Counted from the stretch's first letter, positions 10,137 through 21,738 are shown. The stretch is DNA of 64,000 nucleotides from Verticillium longisporum (GCA_019188255.1 JAETXT010000010.1:1240001-1304000), one strand, 5' to 3'. The notes: generated from the sequence alone by a model not told the origin. Numbers and translations are program-made.

Positions 10137-11858
10137 CTAGGCATCCCCCATCTCGAGATCGGGATCGACTTCGGTCCCGAGATGCCTGTCCTCGAGGAAG
10201 CGCCTGCCCTGCATGCCCTCGGGCAGATAGTCCTGGCGGACCTTGCCGTCGCGGTAGTTGGGCGGGTACTTGTACTCGGCGCCGAAGCCCATCTCGCGCA
10301 TGAGGCGGGTCGGGGCGTTGCGCAGGTGGATTGGCACGGGCAGGGCGGCGACGCCGGGCTCACGCAGGGCCGAGTAGGCGTTGTTGTGGGCGTGGTAGGC
10401 GCGGGTGCTCTGGGGGGCGAGGGTCAGGGCGACGGCGGCGTGGGCGAGGGGGATGCGGGCCTCGGGCATGCCGATCTGCTGGGCGGCCGTGTAGGCGGCC
10501 GTGGCGAGGGGCAGCAGCGAGTTGTCGGCGAGGCCGACGTCCTCCGAGGCGATGACGACCATGCGGCGGGCGACGAAGAGGGGTCCTCGCCCGACTGGAG
10601 CATGCGCGCGAGGTAGTAGAGGGCGGCGTCCGGGTCGGAGCCGCGGACGGCCTTGTGGAAGGCCGAGATGGTGTCGTAGTGCTGGTCGCCGGCGCGGTCG
10701 TAGACGAGCGTCTTGGTCAGCGACGCCTTGAGGTCGTCCATGGTCGTGTCGGGCCGCGCCGCCAGCGAGAGGGCCAGCTCGAGCAGGTTGAGGGCCGTGC
10801 GTGCGTCGCCGTCGGCAAAGGCGGCCAGGTACGTCAGCAGGTGGTCGGCGTTGGCGCCGTCGGAGAGCAGCGGTGGGGGCCGCCGGGGCACTCGGCGGCG
10901 ACGGCACGGCGCAGGATGGCGGCGATGTTCTCGGCGCTGAGCTTCTGCAGCGTAAAGGTGCGGCAGCGCGAGAGCAGGGCGGCGCCGACGCGGAACGAGG
11001 GGTTCTCCGTGGTGGCGCCGACGAGCGTGATGGTGCCGGCCTCGACGGGCTTCAAGAAGACGTCCTGCTGGGCTTTTGTGAAGCGGTGAATCTCGTCGCA
11101 AAAGATGATGGTCTTGCGTCCGGTGAGGGCGAGATCGTTGGCGGCCTCAAGGAACATCTTCTTGACTTCGGCGACGCCCGTTGACGTGGCATTGAGCTCG
11201 ATGAACCGGCTGCCGGCGCGGTGGGCGATGCAGCGGGCAATGGTGGTCTTGCCGGTTCCCGAGCCGCCCCAGAGGATCATCGAGGGCACGCGGTCCGTCT
11301 CGATGAGGGAGCGCAGGACGCCATGGGGCCCGACGAGGTCCTGGCCAAAGACATCATCGAGAGCCTGGGGTCGCATGCGTTCGGCAAGGGGCGCAGAACG
11401 GGCCGTCTTTGTGCGTTTGGGCGCTGGAGCATGGAGACGCCCTGGGCTGCGGGTGGTTGTTGTGGTTGCTCTCCTGAAGGCGTCGTTGCGCATGTGTCTG
11501 TGTCTGTTCGTGCCACCATTTCCTGCCCCGGCCCGTCGTCAAAGGCTCTCTTTTTCCCTGCCGCTGGCGCCAGCGGACCAGCCGCCTTGCCGTTGGCATT
11601 CGGAGTCAGCACACGGTTCGTCGTGGCTTGCCGTTTTGCGGCGGGGGTCTGGAAGAAGGTGGAAGCGGCGGATCGTTTCGGCTGGGTCAGCATGCTGCCG
11701 GCGCCGTTGGTGTGCGAAGGCGTTGAGGGAGGAGGAGAGGATGTCGTGTTGGCGCTGGAAGATGGGTCGAGAACGAAGCTCTCGCAGCCCGAGTCGATGT
11801 GGTTGTTGATTAGGTTTGGCTTGACAGGCTTGTTGCATATTGGGCAGTCGACGGCCAT
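10137..11858 (-). CDS. MGS1: Mgs1/WRNIP1-type AAA ATPase, frame broken three times
   Basis: Clamp-loader-like AAA+ ATPase that acts at stalled replication forks together with PCNA and ubiquitin. Starting at ATG 11858, the protein opens with a UBZ4 zinc finger (CPIC, then HIDSGC), followed by a low-complexity linker. The AAA core has Walker A (GGSGTGKTT) and Walker B (IIFCDEIHR), sensor GATTENPSF, and the MgsA/RarA C-terminal domain ending in DPDLEMGDA at 10140. The three blocks lie in three successive frames. Each change equals one missing base: in the linker (about 11450-11560, exact site unclear), in the five-G run at 10875-10879 and in the four-G run at 10580-10583 (C on the coding strand). 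With these restored the product is about 574 residues, the usual size for fungal Mgs1. A normal intron could account for the linker shift, but I found no well-formed one. Confidence 0.9.
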
Positions 11859-12604
11859 GTTGGCTGGGGAGTGGCAAATGGAGGAGGGTGGATGAATCTA
11901 GGGCGATGAGCTAAGACGAAGCGACAATAGGACGTAGGACGGTGACAATGGATGGGAGTGAATGGGTGGCAAACAAAGCAAAGAAGGCTGATGTCGATCG
12001 GATCTCAGAGTTGGCGAGGGGAGATGGAGCTCGCCGAAGAATTGACTCCATCGATCCTGGTCTTTCCTCGAAGTCCACTTTCTGCCGCCGGACGCGCCAG
12101 TGGGGCATCGGGGGGGGGCGCTGTCACATGGCCGCGTTGAGTGGTTGCGCCACCGTCAATTACCCAGCCACAGGACATCTTCTGGACCGTCTTCTAGGTC
12201 CTAGGTACCTACCTAGACTGGGGACCGTCCAGGTACCTCGGTACCTACCTAGACTGAGGACCGCCCAGGTATCTAAGACGGCCACCGTCGAAATCCGATA
12301 TCACCGAGCGTCACCGTTAGCCGCCCACGATGCATCCATCTTCAAACCAAAGGTCACGCATGGAAAGAGAAGTGAATTGCTGAGCCAGCCAGCCTGCAGC
12401 CAGCCAGCCAGACCAGTTTCTACCAAAAACGCCGCCCATGCGTCTGTCTCTGTGCTGTCTAGGCGCATGTGCTTGCAACATGCCCATCATATCAAGTGTC
12501 GTCATGCTCCACGGTGCTGTCCATCGCCATGTGTGATTCTGCCACCAACTCGTCTTCGTACACTGTCTGCTCGACCCCATCTCATGCCGTCCAGGCTCCC
12601 GTCC
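11859..12604. other. Intergenic region between MGS1 and ISA1
   Basis: About 750 bp that must hold the promoter of the minus-strand ATPase gene (left side) and the 3' end of ISA1 (right side). It contains a 36-bp tandem duplication listed separately, and nothing that looks coding. Confidence 0.6.
12204..12275. repeat. 36-bp tandem duplication with TAGGTACCTACC core
   Basis: Two adjacent 36-bp units start with GGTACCTACCTAGACTG at 12204 and 12240 and differ at a few bases. The core belongs to the GGTACC/TAGGTACCT class of intergenic motifs seen elsewhere in the window (22505-22560, 23336-23420, 53450-53505). Confidence 0.8.
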
Positions 12605-13545
12605 TCACACCATAAATGACTCGCCGCAGCCGCATTCCTCCTCTGCTTTCGTCAGCTCGTTTGTTCAGGGAAACCCAGTTCCACCAGAGAAAAGGAACAA
12701 GGAAGGGAGGCAGGACACTCACTAATGTTGGGATTCTTAAACACAAACCGCTGGCTCAGCTTGTCTTCGACCCAGTCCATCTCGCTGCCAATGATGCTGA
12801 ACAGCGCCTTGCTGTCAATGAGCACCTTGACGCCGTCCTGCACCACCTCCTCGTCAAAGCTGCCCGCCTTGTCCACCCACTCGAGGTGGTACGCCAGCCC
12901 GCTGCACCCGCGGTTGCGCACCCCGCCCTTGATGAGCTTGGGGTCCGGGCCCTCGAGCATCGCCTGCAGCTGCTCGACCGCCGCCGCCGTCAGCTTCATC
13001 GCCGCCTTGCGCGCGCGGAGCTTGGGACGCGGGCGCGCCGTCTTGGGGGGTGATGCTGCTGCTGCTGTTGCTGCTGCTGGCGTTGCCGCCGGGGATGTGG
13101 TGGCTGTGGTGGCTGGTCTGGGTGTCGGAAGTGATGTTGTTGATGCTGCTGCTGCTGACGATGATGATGGCTGTGTCGTCGGTGATGCTGTGGATTCTGT
13201 CCGTGCCGCCGACCTCTTACCAGGCTGCTCGGCTTCGAGCGTCGTGCTCGCCTCGATGCCCGCTGCTGATGACGTCTTCGGAGGCCGCGTCTCGTTCACG
13301 ACGGGCAGCGGCTCCTTGGCCTCGGCGCGTGGCGGCGGTGGCGCGTTGTTCGGGTAGAGCGAGTACTGCTGGTACGCAGGAGTGCCGTAGCATCGCCGTG
13401 CTGTTCTGTTTGTTGCTGTCGCTGTCGCTGTTGCTGTTGCTGTTGCTGTCCTGGAAAGTGTGTTCTCGGAGGCGCATCGGAAGACCGAGGGGCTGGCGCT
13501 GCGGAGAGCTAGCCGCGTGGCGGAAGCGACGCGGTGGACGCTCAT
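12605..13545 (-). CDS. ISA1: Isa1-type mitochondrial iron-sulfur carrier
   Basis: A-type Fe-S assembly protein that helps build [4Fe-4S] clusters on mitochondrial enzymes. Model: exon 13545-12723, an 80-nt intron (12643-12722, GTGAGT to GCAG), and exon 12642-12605, giving 286 residues. The intron is required because the final cysteine pair lies beyond it: the joined end reads NPNIKEECGCGESFMV, as in the family. The third conserved cysteine is in RNRGCSGLAYHLEW. The first 30 residues (MSVHRVASATRLALRSAS) are a typical mitochondrial presequence. Between this and the conserved domain (about residues 180-286) is a long low-complexity linker rich in Ala, Thr, Pro and Ser, including a Thr-Ala repeat coded by an ACAGCA-like microsatellite near 13410-13445. 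The start at 13545 is preferred over the longer open frame to 13695, which has no better start. Confidence 0.93.
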
Positions 13546-14259
13546 CGTGTGTGGAAGAAAGCGGCTGTGAGGGTATTGTAGGTGGATTCTGTGCCCGCAA
13601 TCGTGGTCGGATGCTGGTGTTGTTGATGTGTAGGTAGGGATAGCTGGTAGAGACGAGGCGAAAAGAGGAGGCGAGTTGGCTAATGATGATGACACAGCTC
13701 CACTTGTCCGACTGGAGATCGTCAGGCCCGTCGGTCGTCAATCGATGCCAATGGGCGCTCGTTCTAGAAACAGAGTAATTAGGTGTTGCGGTGGGTGACA
13801 AGGTCGTCGAGTTTGCTGGGCTCGCAGGTCGGTGAAGGTGGCTCGGTTGTCAATGGCAAAAACATGCGATTTCTCAGCAGGTGACTTCTGGCAGAACCTG
13901 GCGCCCCCGTGGCCCGCCCCGTGGCACGGCTATGACATGGTCTGTCCGCCCCCGGTTGCACCGCGCCAATCAGAACATGTGCATTACTAGCCCCAAAGCA
14001 GAGGGTCGGCTGTCGTCGGTTCATCCTCGGCTGCTGTTTCGACCCTCACAACCCTAACCCTGACAGTGGCCTCCTCCTTACCTAACCCTGTCAAGAGCCG
14101 TGGTCAAGTCTGATGACTCGGCCAGGCATCGGAGCTCCGAGCATCCTAACAGAGCATCTCACAGCACCACGACCAGACAAGCCCCGCAATGTGTGGCAGT
14201 TTGTTACCATTGTGTGATACAGTATATTGCACTGCATCGTGTGTGCCCCCCCCTGACCC
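13546..14259. other. Intergenic region between ISA1 and the ARMH3-like gene
   Basis: About 700 bp holding the ISA1 promoter and the 3' flank of the armadillo gene. It includes a telobox-like motif at 14050-14061, listed separately. No coding signal is seen. Confidence 0.6.
14050..14061 (+). promoter_or_regulatory. Telobox-like AACCCTAACCCT, possible Tbf1-type site
   Basis: AACCCTAACCCT stands at 14050-14061 and a second CTAACCCT occurs at 14082-14089. Such motifs in fungal promoters can bind Tbf1/telobox factors. They lie about 500 bp upstream of the ISA1 start. The role is inference only. Confidence 0.3.
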
Positions 14260-16506
14260 TCACCTCGAACCACCGACGAGACCCCGTCCGTCAGCCACAG
14301 CAAGCCTGGCCACCTTCTTCAGCAACGTCCTCTCATCCGCCTCGCGATACCTCTCCCACGTGTCGAGCCCCTCTTTGGCCTGTATGCTGAGCGTCTCGTA
14401 TCCCTGCTTGATGACATCCGCGACCTCGACGCTCGTGAGGATGGCGCCCCTCGCCTTGGCGTCCTTGCCCGCGCCCGTCTTGAGCATCTCCTTGTAGTGC
14501 GCGCTGACGCTGATGAGCGTCCCGATCGAATTGCTGCCCCTGCTTCCGAGCCGGTACGTCTCCTTGAACTTGACGAGCACGTCGCCCGCCTCGACGATCT
14601 TGTAGAACAGGTCGTCGTACGCCGCCGGCGACGGCAGGAACGCCTCGCCCGTCGACAGCGACAGCGCGACGAGGTTGACGACGTGGTCCAGCAGCAGCTC
14701 AATCTGCGGTAGGTCCTTGAGGTCGGCGGCGTACGTCGTCAGGAACCGCACGAGGTGCAGCAGCGCGCGGAAAAAGTCGGCCCAGTGGTACGTCAGCCGC
14801 GTGCGCGACCGCGACAGGTACGACGTGATGCGCAGCATGATGCCCACGAGTAGCGTGTAGAGACCCACGTCGAGGCGCCGCCGCAGGTTGTGCGAGATGC
14901 CGTCGACCATGGTGTCGAGAATGGCCGTCGCCATGACGCGGTCGCCCTTAACCAGCGGGAGGTACGGCGAGCGCTGGCGGCACAGCCTCACGGGCGTCTT
15001 GGACTCGTCGCTGCAGATGCGCTTGCAGAGCACGGGATCTTCGACGAGCAGCCGGAATGCCATGAGGTTGAGCGTCGCGTAGTGTGATACACGCTGCGAT
15101 AGATGTGCGTGCTGCAGGAGGTACGACGTCAGGGAGACGTAGCTCGCAAACGGCTGCTCTTGCCCCTTTTCCGCGGCGAGCGTCACGAGGTTGAAGCAAA
15201 AGAGCTTATTCACGTGCGTAAAATCATATGTCGTCAGCAGAAGCGCGGCTTCCGGTCCAGGGCTGCAGTCCATCATTAGCATGGTGATCCGCGCAAGGGC
15301 GGACAGGAGAGGCAACGCACAGCTTGGCAAACATCTGCTTCTGTGTCTCCGCATCGTACACAATCTTCTTTTCTGGCTTTGGGCCCCTCGCCACAATCCC
15401 GAGTCCGATCATGTGCAGTGTATTGCTAAACGTCCAGCCCTCGGGCAGATCGTCCATAACGTCCACATAGTCAAGCCGCAGCTTCTGGCACGCGTACCCG
15501 ACACACCTGATCATCTGCTGGATCGTCGGCTCGTTGACAATTTCGTTGAGGCGCTGCTGATACGGGTTCTGGAACTCAAACTTGTTGTAGTTGGCCAGCA
15601 GGCCGAGAAGGGTATACGGTTCGAGAATCTGCCCTGGATGCTCCGTCTCGTGGATATACTACCCCCCAGTCAGCCTGCGTACGAAGCGACCACCGAGCCT
15701 TTCGCCAAAGCCAAAAGAAAAAAGAGAACACCCACCTTCATGACAGCCGGGAACAGATCCCGCTGGATAAAGTACGTCAAGAGACTCGTCTGGTACGCCC
15801 CCGCCGTGACGGACAGCACAACCTCGACAGCCCTGCTCCGCAGCTCAAGACTCTTGCCAGCCCGTATGACCTGGTCCAGCGCCACGGCAAACTCGCCAAA
15901 GATGGTGTCGACAAGGTCGATGCCCGCGAGCACGGCAATGACGTCCGAGGTCGGGTGCGCATACTTCTTGCCGAGCACGGCCGCCAGGAAGACGCTCAGC
16001 GTCTCGAGTGCGTGCAGCTGGACCGTCGCCGCGCTGGAGCTGGGGCCGGGGCTGGGACCGCCGCCGCCCTGGACGGCCTCGACGCCGCGCTCAAAGAGCT
16101 CGCGAGTGCGCTCCTCGAGCCCGAGCACGTCCGCCGCCGAGAGTCCGTCGAGGAGGGCCTGCAGCGCCGGGCGGTCGGGGCGCAGGAGGAAGAACTCGCG
16201 CCAGAATCCGTCGCCTCGCTCGGTCGTGTCGTCGTCCTGCAGGGTGTTGGTTAGCGATTCAGCGCCTCGCAGTCGCAGGGTGCATCGGCAGGCTTGGGGG
16301 ACCTGGCGGGGACGGAGACATACCTTTGTTTGCCGGAGAAAAAGTCAGTGTATGATTCTTATTTTGGTCTTCTTTCTGTTTTGGGGAGGGACATGTCGAG
16401 TCGAGTCTCATGCAAAGCGCACCTTGAATAGCGAGTCGTAGAGCAGCACAATCTTGGGTTGGAACACCTCAGGCTGCGGCTGCCGTGTCAGCGGGGAGGC
16501 CTCCAT
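14260..16506 (-). CDS. ARMH3-like armadillo protein (DUF1741)
   Basis: Fungal member of the ARMH3/C10orf76 family (DUF1741). The animal protein is a helical-repeat Golgi-associated factor that works with GBF1 and PI4KB; the fungal role is not known to me. Model: exons 16506-16423, 16236-15736, 15658-15321 and 15262-14260 (641 residues, all phases consistent). The N-terminus PEVFQPKIVLLYDSLFK|DDD and GFWREFFLLRPDRPAL are family hallmarks. The middle reads HETEHPGQILEPYTLL, and the conserved C-terminal DUF1741 domain includes EAALLLTTYDFTHVNKLF and the LLVGIMLRITSYLSRSRTRL helix. The introns are 58 nt (15263-15320), 77 nt (15659-15735) and 186 nt (16237-16422). The longest contains an internal AG|GTATGT junction at 16323/16324. 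No frameshift is present. Confidence 0.92.
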
Positions 16507-17115
16507 TCTCGTCGCTTGTCCCTCCAGCGGACACCCTGGCAAGCGGACGTCGCTGGATCGGTTCGAATTCGGAGACAGTCGTACAGCTCTCGAGAGCTGT
16601 CTCGCAATGTGGAAAGAGGCGAAGGACAAAGGAAACCAGGAGGAGGCTCGGATGCGGAAGCAAAGTGGTAGGTGTTCCAATGGCGGCCACCAAGAAGGCG
16701 GCTCGACTCCAGCGTTAGGGGGGGGAATAGAAGTACAGCCTGTATCTGATAAGATAAGCCAGCACAGGCGCGGGCGCTGGCAGTGCTGTGGCGTCTCTCC
16801 CGAGTATCCCGAGTCAGTGTCCCTCACAGAGTGGCATTCGTCCAGTTCAAGCGCCGTCGTGATATTGCTTTGGCAGTTGGATCAGTTAGATCACATTGGC
16901 ATCCAGAGTTATTACAGTAGATTATTTCGTGACAAAAGAAATGTGGCAGCAAAGCGCCAGTCCGAGCAAACGCCTCGCAATGCTATCCCAACTAGTCGTT
17001 CGCCTTCCAGTCCCTGTATACTACAACAACAGAAGGTCAATGGTAATCATGCGCTGCAGATATGCAAGTCCGAATCCGACATGTACACCCGTCCGTCTCA
17101 CGTCCCCCAGTCCTC
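16507..17115. other. Intergenic region between ARMH3-like gene and large disordered-protein gene
   Basis: About 600 bp: the promoter of the armadillo gene on the left and the 3' region of the large minus-strand gene on the right. No gene is seen. Confidence 0.55.
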
Positions 17116-20100
17116 TCAGGGCATCACGCTGTGCCGCCAGCGCTCCACTGAGCCGGGCGGCGGCGCCTGCCCGGCCATTGGCATCTTCATGTTCATGTTC
17201 ATGTTCATGCCCATGTTCATACCCATATTCATACCCATATTCATGCCCATGTTCATGCCCATCGGCATGCCGCCCATGCCTTGCTGCATCCCCATGCCAC
17301 CCATCTGTGGCACCTGCACCTGCATCCCCATGCCCCCACCGTAGCCCTGACTGTACCCGCCTTGCATGCCGAGGGCAGTACCCTGCATGCCGCCGTACAT
17401 GCCCATCTGTGTCGGCTGCGGTGCGTAGTTGTTCATGGCGACGCTGGTCCGGCTGGCATTGACCCCCATCCCTGAGGGACCGTAGACACCGAGGCCCGCC
17501 GAACCGTCGTTGTAGCTGCCGTTGCGGAATCCTCCAGTGCGCGCTCCGTGCATCGCCGTCGGTAGCGTCTGGGGCATCTGCGCCCTCAACGCCGCCATCT
17601 TCTCGTCCTGCATCCGGGCACGGCGCTGCTCCTCCTCGAGCCTTCGCCTCTCCGCATCCTGCTGCTGGGTTTCACGTACAGGGTGGGCGCCGAGCACATC
17701 TGCCATGTTCATGGTCCGGCGTGGTGCAAGCGAAGGTCGGATTTGCGTGTTCATCTCCCGCTCCCTCGCCTCACGCTCGGCTTGCAGACGCTTACGCCTC
17801 TGACCGAGCGTTTCCTGTTCTTCATCGGCGTCCTTGATAGGGGCTGCCTTCTCCTTCGTCTTGTCTTCGTCCAGATCCCCAAACTGGCTGAGGAGCTCGA
17901 CGGAGAACGCTGCAGAGACGGGCCTCGTGCGAGGCAGGTTCGAGTGTTCAGCCTCCTCCTTAGCGCGAAGACGGCGAACCCGCTCAGCCAGGGTCTCTTC
18001 TTCGATCTCGGGCTCCTCGGGTTCTTCGATTGGGGGGCGCTGGCTTCGAGATCCAACCGGCTAGCGGATCGCTGCGGCGATGGCATCCGTGACAAGCGGT
18101 TGTTGCTAGGGCCACCCGGGTTCAGTGTCATCATGCTCCGGTGCTTTGAAATAGTCAAAGGCTCGTTGCCTTGTAGGCGGGCTCGTCGCGCGCTGAGGGG
18201 CTCATTGTCTTCCATTTCACGGCGTTCCATGAGGCCAATCGGCCGGTTGAGCTCGGCCATGGCGGCGGTGAAATCATTGTTACCTGCAGCTTTGCTGGCG
18301 TAGAGCAAGCCCAGAGGAACGTCTTCATCCTCGGAACTGTGGTCGGGGTTGGCGTCAGGGTCCTCCCAAGCCAGGTTCACCCGGCGCGTCTTGCGCGTCT
18401 TGCGCTGTGCCTCGGCCACGGCGTCGAGCTCCAGCAGGGTCGAATGCATACCCCCGGGAACAGCTTGGTGTTGGTTGCGCGTCCGCATCTTCTGCTCGTG
18501 CTTTCGAAGCTGCAGTTCAGCCAACAGGGTCGTGGGAGGGCCCGCATAGAGTTCCTCCTCGTCCTCGGACACGAATTCCTCTTCGTCGTCTCTGCGGTGC
18601 TCGCCATCGATACTGCCAGAGAGTGCTTGGCTCTCGTCCTCGTCGCCACGTTCCCTTGTTCTACTGCTATGAACGGAAACACCAGTCATGGTGTTTCTCC
18701 GATCAGAGGAGCCATCGTTGCTTGATTTGCCAAACGGCATAAACGAACTGCGTTTCTTGCCATCAGCATGCTCTGGTTGCAGCAGAGCAGACGACTTGCG
18801 GTTCGCCTTCTTCTCACGACCATAGACCTCCCGTCCAAGCTTGCCAGCAAACGCGTGATCGGTAAAGGCATCGACAGGGGCATTGGCCGACGCATCAAGG
18901 ATGCTGTCGAGGGTGTCCATCGCAGAGCCACCTTTCATTTCGATAGTAGGCGGCTCGGGCGGCAATTCGAAAAAGGCGCTGGCGCGCAAATGCGGTGGTA
19001 GATCCTCCATGTGAGCCGACTTGTGGGCGTCCATTTCGACAGTGCGAGGGGAGCGCTGCCGAGCGGCCGGTGGAGGCTGGGGCATCGGGTCGTAGGGGGA
19101 TTCAGGCCCCTGTTCGCGGCCGGCCGACCACGAGCGTTGTTCGTGGCCACCATCGAGCAATGATGCCCTGTCATGCGCAGGCTCCACTGGCGATGGCTCC
19201 AGGGGAAAGGGGAGAACGCCTCGGACTCCACGGGGTCAGGCAGCCACAAGGTCGACTGGCGGACGGGGGGTGCATGTGAGCCTCGCTCCATGTACTCGGC
19301 CTGTCCGAGACCTGGGTGACCCATGGCTTGCAAGACTTTGGAGTGCCTGGCGTTACGGATGGCTGCCTTTGGTTTCCTAGACAGCTTGGGTGGCAGATTG
19401 AGCATAGCTGGCACGCGAGCCGGGTAATACATCATCTGCTGGCCCGTCTGCATGTCAAAGTAGGACTGTGGGCGCGGCATGTCCGGTCGGCTGAATGGCT
19501 GCTCGCTCTGGGGCTCCGGCATGGGTTCCGGTTCAGGCATCGGAACATCCTCGAAGTAGCCAAAGTCTGGCTCGCAATGCACGCCGTCAAAGTCTCCAAA
19601 CGCATCAGTCGGGTCGTATGTCATCGTGGACCGCGGCGTCGCTGGGCGGTCTTCCTCAGTCCCCGGCTGTTGTCGGGAGGTCCCTTGACTCGTATTGTCA
19701 CCATTCTTGCTGTCACTAGGTGCTCCCATGGCCAGGGCGTTATCCAGCAGTTTATGAAAGGCATCTGTGCTTGCGTCGCCGTGGTACACGCCTCCGGCTG
19801 GCTTGGCGCCATTTCCGTTCCTCTCTTCGTGTTCGTTGTGCGATGGTAATCGCTCAGCTCTATCAAGGGCGTCGTTGGTCAGTGTTGTGGGTTCCGTCTC
19901 GGCGATTTCGGTCAGCGACATCTTGGTTGATCGCGCGCTGCGAGTGGACGATTTTCCGGGACCGTTCCTCGACACAAAGGCGTCCACGTCAAAGTCAGGA
20001 CGGCCATTGGAGGTTTTTGAGGCGGACCGCAGACGGCTCGTGAGGGAATGGTTGGGCGACATTACGTATCCGGCAGGGGAGTAACCGCCGTATCTCGCTG

Positions 20101-21315
20101 CGTTGTTTACTTCGACAATATTGCTTGCCGAGGATATATGACGAGCGAGCGAAGGGGTGCCGGTGGGTGGCTGCCGTCAAGAGGCGGAGAGGGGCCTTCG
20201 GGAGAGGATGCCAATGCGAAGGCAAGATTGGAGGCGGCCAAGATGGAGGATCTTCGACTGTCGCTTCTCTTCAATTGGCAGTGCAAGTCTCGAATGGCGT
20301 CCTCGATCGAACTGGTCATGGACAGCCGCTCGGCCGTCTTTTCGAGAGTGGCAATATTACCAGTATAGGCGCCAGAGCGGGTGTTGAGGTCGGGGATGGG
20401 ATGGCACACGGTAAACTTGTCGCTGTCGGAGGTGGTGCGGACGATGGGTTGGGGACGATGCAGCGTCGTGGACGCTGTGGCTACGGCTGGCGGCGACCCC
20501 GGCGATGAGGACAACGGCGATGCGGCTTGTTGCTGCAGCGATGCTTGCAGGGTCTCTTGCAGTTGCTCAATGAGACTTGTGGGGGACGAGGGAGAGGAGA
20601 GGGTGCTGTCGAGGTTCGATGCAATTGTGGTGTCGAGTGTGTTCGAGTTGTTTGTTTTCGCTTGTGTGTAGCCAGGAGGTTGTTGAGTGCGTTGGGTGGC
20701 ACGACCGGCCCCTTTGGAGCCTGGCAATAATGCCGGGATGGACAGCGGTGTTGAGCCTGCATGACCCCTGGCGCGCGAGAAGCTTGTGATTTCGGCGCTG
20801 TCATCTTCGCGGCTGTGCTGGTCGGGGCCCTGGCTCAGAGCTTCGCTATGGCCGTGGTCGGCCTGTGCGTTCTTGTCCAATTCGTCTGCATTCTTCGGTG
20901 CGAGGTGCTCCTTGGCGGACGCAGCATTCAATTCCCCTTGTTGCGCACCAGCGCCGGACGCAGACGCAGGACTGTCATGAGAGGGTAGGAAGGAGTGACG
21001 GGCGAGCACAGGCGCATTCCCCTCGAGCGCCACACTGACTCTGCGAGCTGCTGCGGCTTGCTCATCGCGGGCGGCGTTGCTGTCGGCTTGGCTTTCTGTC
21101 GCGGTCGCAGGCGGGTCGCAAAAGCGGTCGCTGCTGTCGACAGACGTGGACAGTGGCGTCAACGTGGCGGCGGCGGCGAGGGACATGTTCTGGGCTGGGC
21201 TCGCGCTGGTCGAGTTGTTCGTGGTGGAAGGCTGCGAGGACAGGAAGCCTTTCGCATCGTCATCGACGTCCGGAGAGGAGGCGACGCTGACGAGGGGAGC
21301 GTAGGGCGCCGTCAT
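17116..21315 (-). CDS. Very large disordered protein with Met/Gly/Asn tail; three frame breaks
   Basis: I do not recognise this protein. Four consecutive open frames on the minus strand form one gene if one base is restored at each of three C runs (coding strand): GGGG at 20154-20157, GGGG at 19202-19205 and GGGGGG at 18032-18037. The joined product from ATG 21315 (MTAPYAPLVSVASSPDVDDD) has about 1400 residues. The order is a Ser/Thr/Ala/Gln-rich N-terminal 400 residues, a region with GGYSPAGYVMSPNHSLTSRL, an acidic stretch (SEDEEELYAGP), conserved-looking patches (EDVPLGLLYASK, RPIGLMERREMEDNEPLS), a charged helical stretch rich in Glu and Arg (AERVRRLRAKEE, likely coiled coil), and a tail of MGMNMGMN-type repeats at 17180-17280. 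It is probably cytoplasmic and phosphorylated. A microsatellite-rich leader lies upstream. Confidence 0.8.
17185..17262 (-). repeat. ATGAACATG coding repeat (Met-Gly/Asn tract)
   Basis: Short 6- and 12-bp repeats of ATGGGCATGAAC/ATGAACATG type encode the Met/Gly/Asn-rich tail of the large disordered protein. The sequence is imperfect but strongly periodic and is likely to vary in length between strains. Confidence 0.75.
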
Positions 21316-21704
21316 TATGAGAGGGGACGAGGGTGAGACCTCGCGGTGGGCTCCTTGAATCTGCTCTACAGCGTGGTGCGTGCTACGCGGGCCAGACTCT
21401 GGACGCACAGCTGGAGAGAGTCTGGACCAGTGATCGTGGCAGTGGTGCTGAAGCTGGAGCGGGTTTGTCTCGTATTGGTAGCGGGGGGCTTGCTAGGTCT
21501 TGAAGCTCGTGTTCCAGATTAGCACGCTGGGTCGAGCAGGATCGGAGGCAGCACAGCGTGGATGTGTGGCAGACAAGCAAAACATATAGATGAAAGGGAG
21601 AAGATCGCTATCGTGTCGTGGGTTGAAGTGTCTTGGTGTCGTAAAGTCGGCGTGTCGCAAAGTGGTGGCAAGCGAGAGGGAGTGTCGTGGGGTCAGAAGC
21701 GCTG

Positions 21705-21736
<32 letters not shown>

Positions 21737-21738
21737 TC
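21705..21738 (+). repeat. CT microsatellite
   Basis: Interrupted (CT)n tract about 390 bp upstream of the ATG of the large disordered-protein gene, on the opposite strand a (GA)n tract in its likely leader or promoter. Confidence 0.85.

Noticed and set aside
16561..16580. GGTTCGAATTC resembling a tRNA T-loop
   Set aside because: No acceptor or anticodon stem can be built around it.
18032..20157. Programmed ribosomal frameshifting as explanation for the frame changes
   Set aside because: Sites differ in sequence, lack slippery heptamers with a downstream structure, and occur in unrelated genes; a shared run-length error is simpler.
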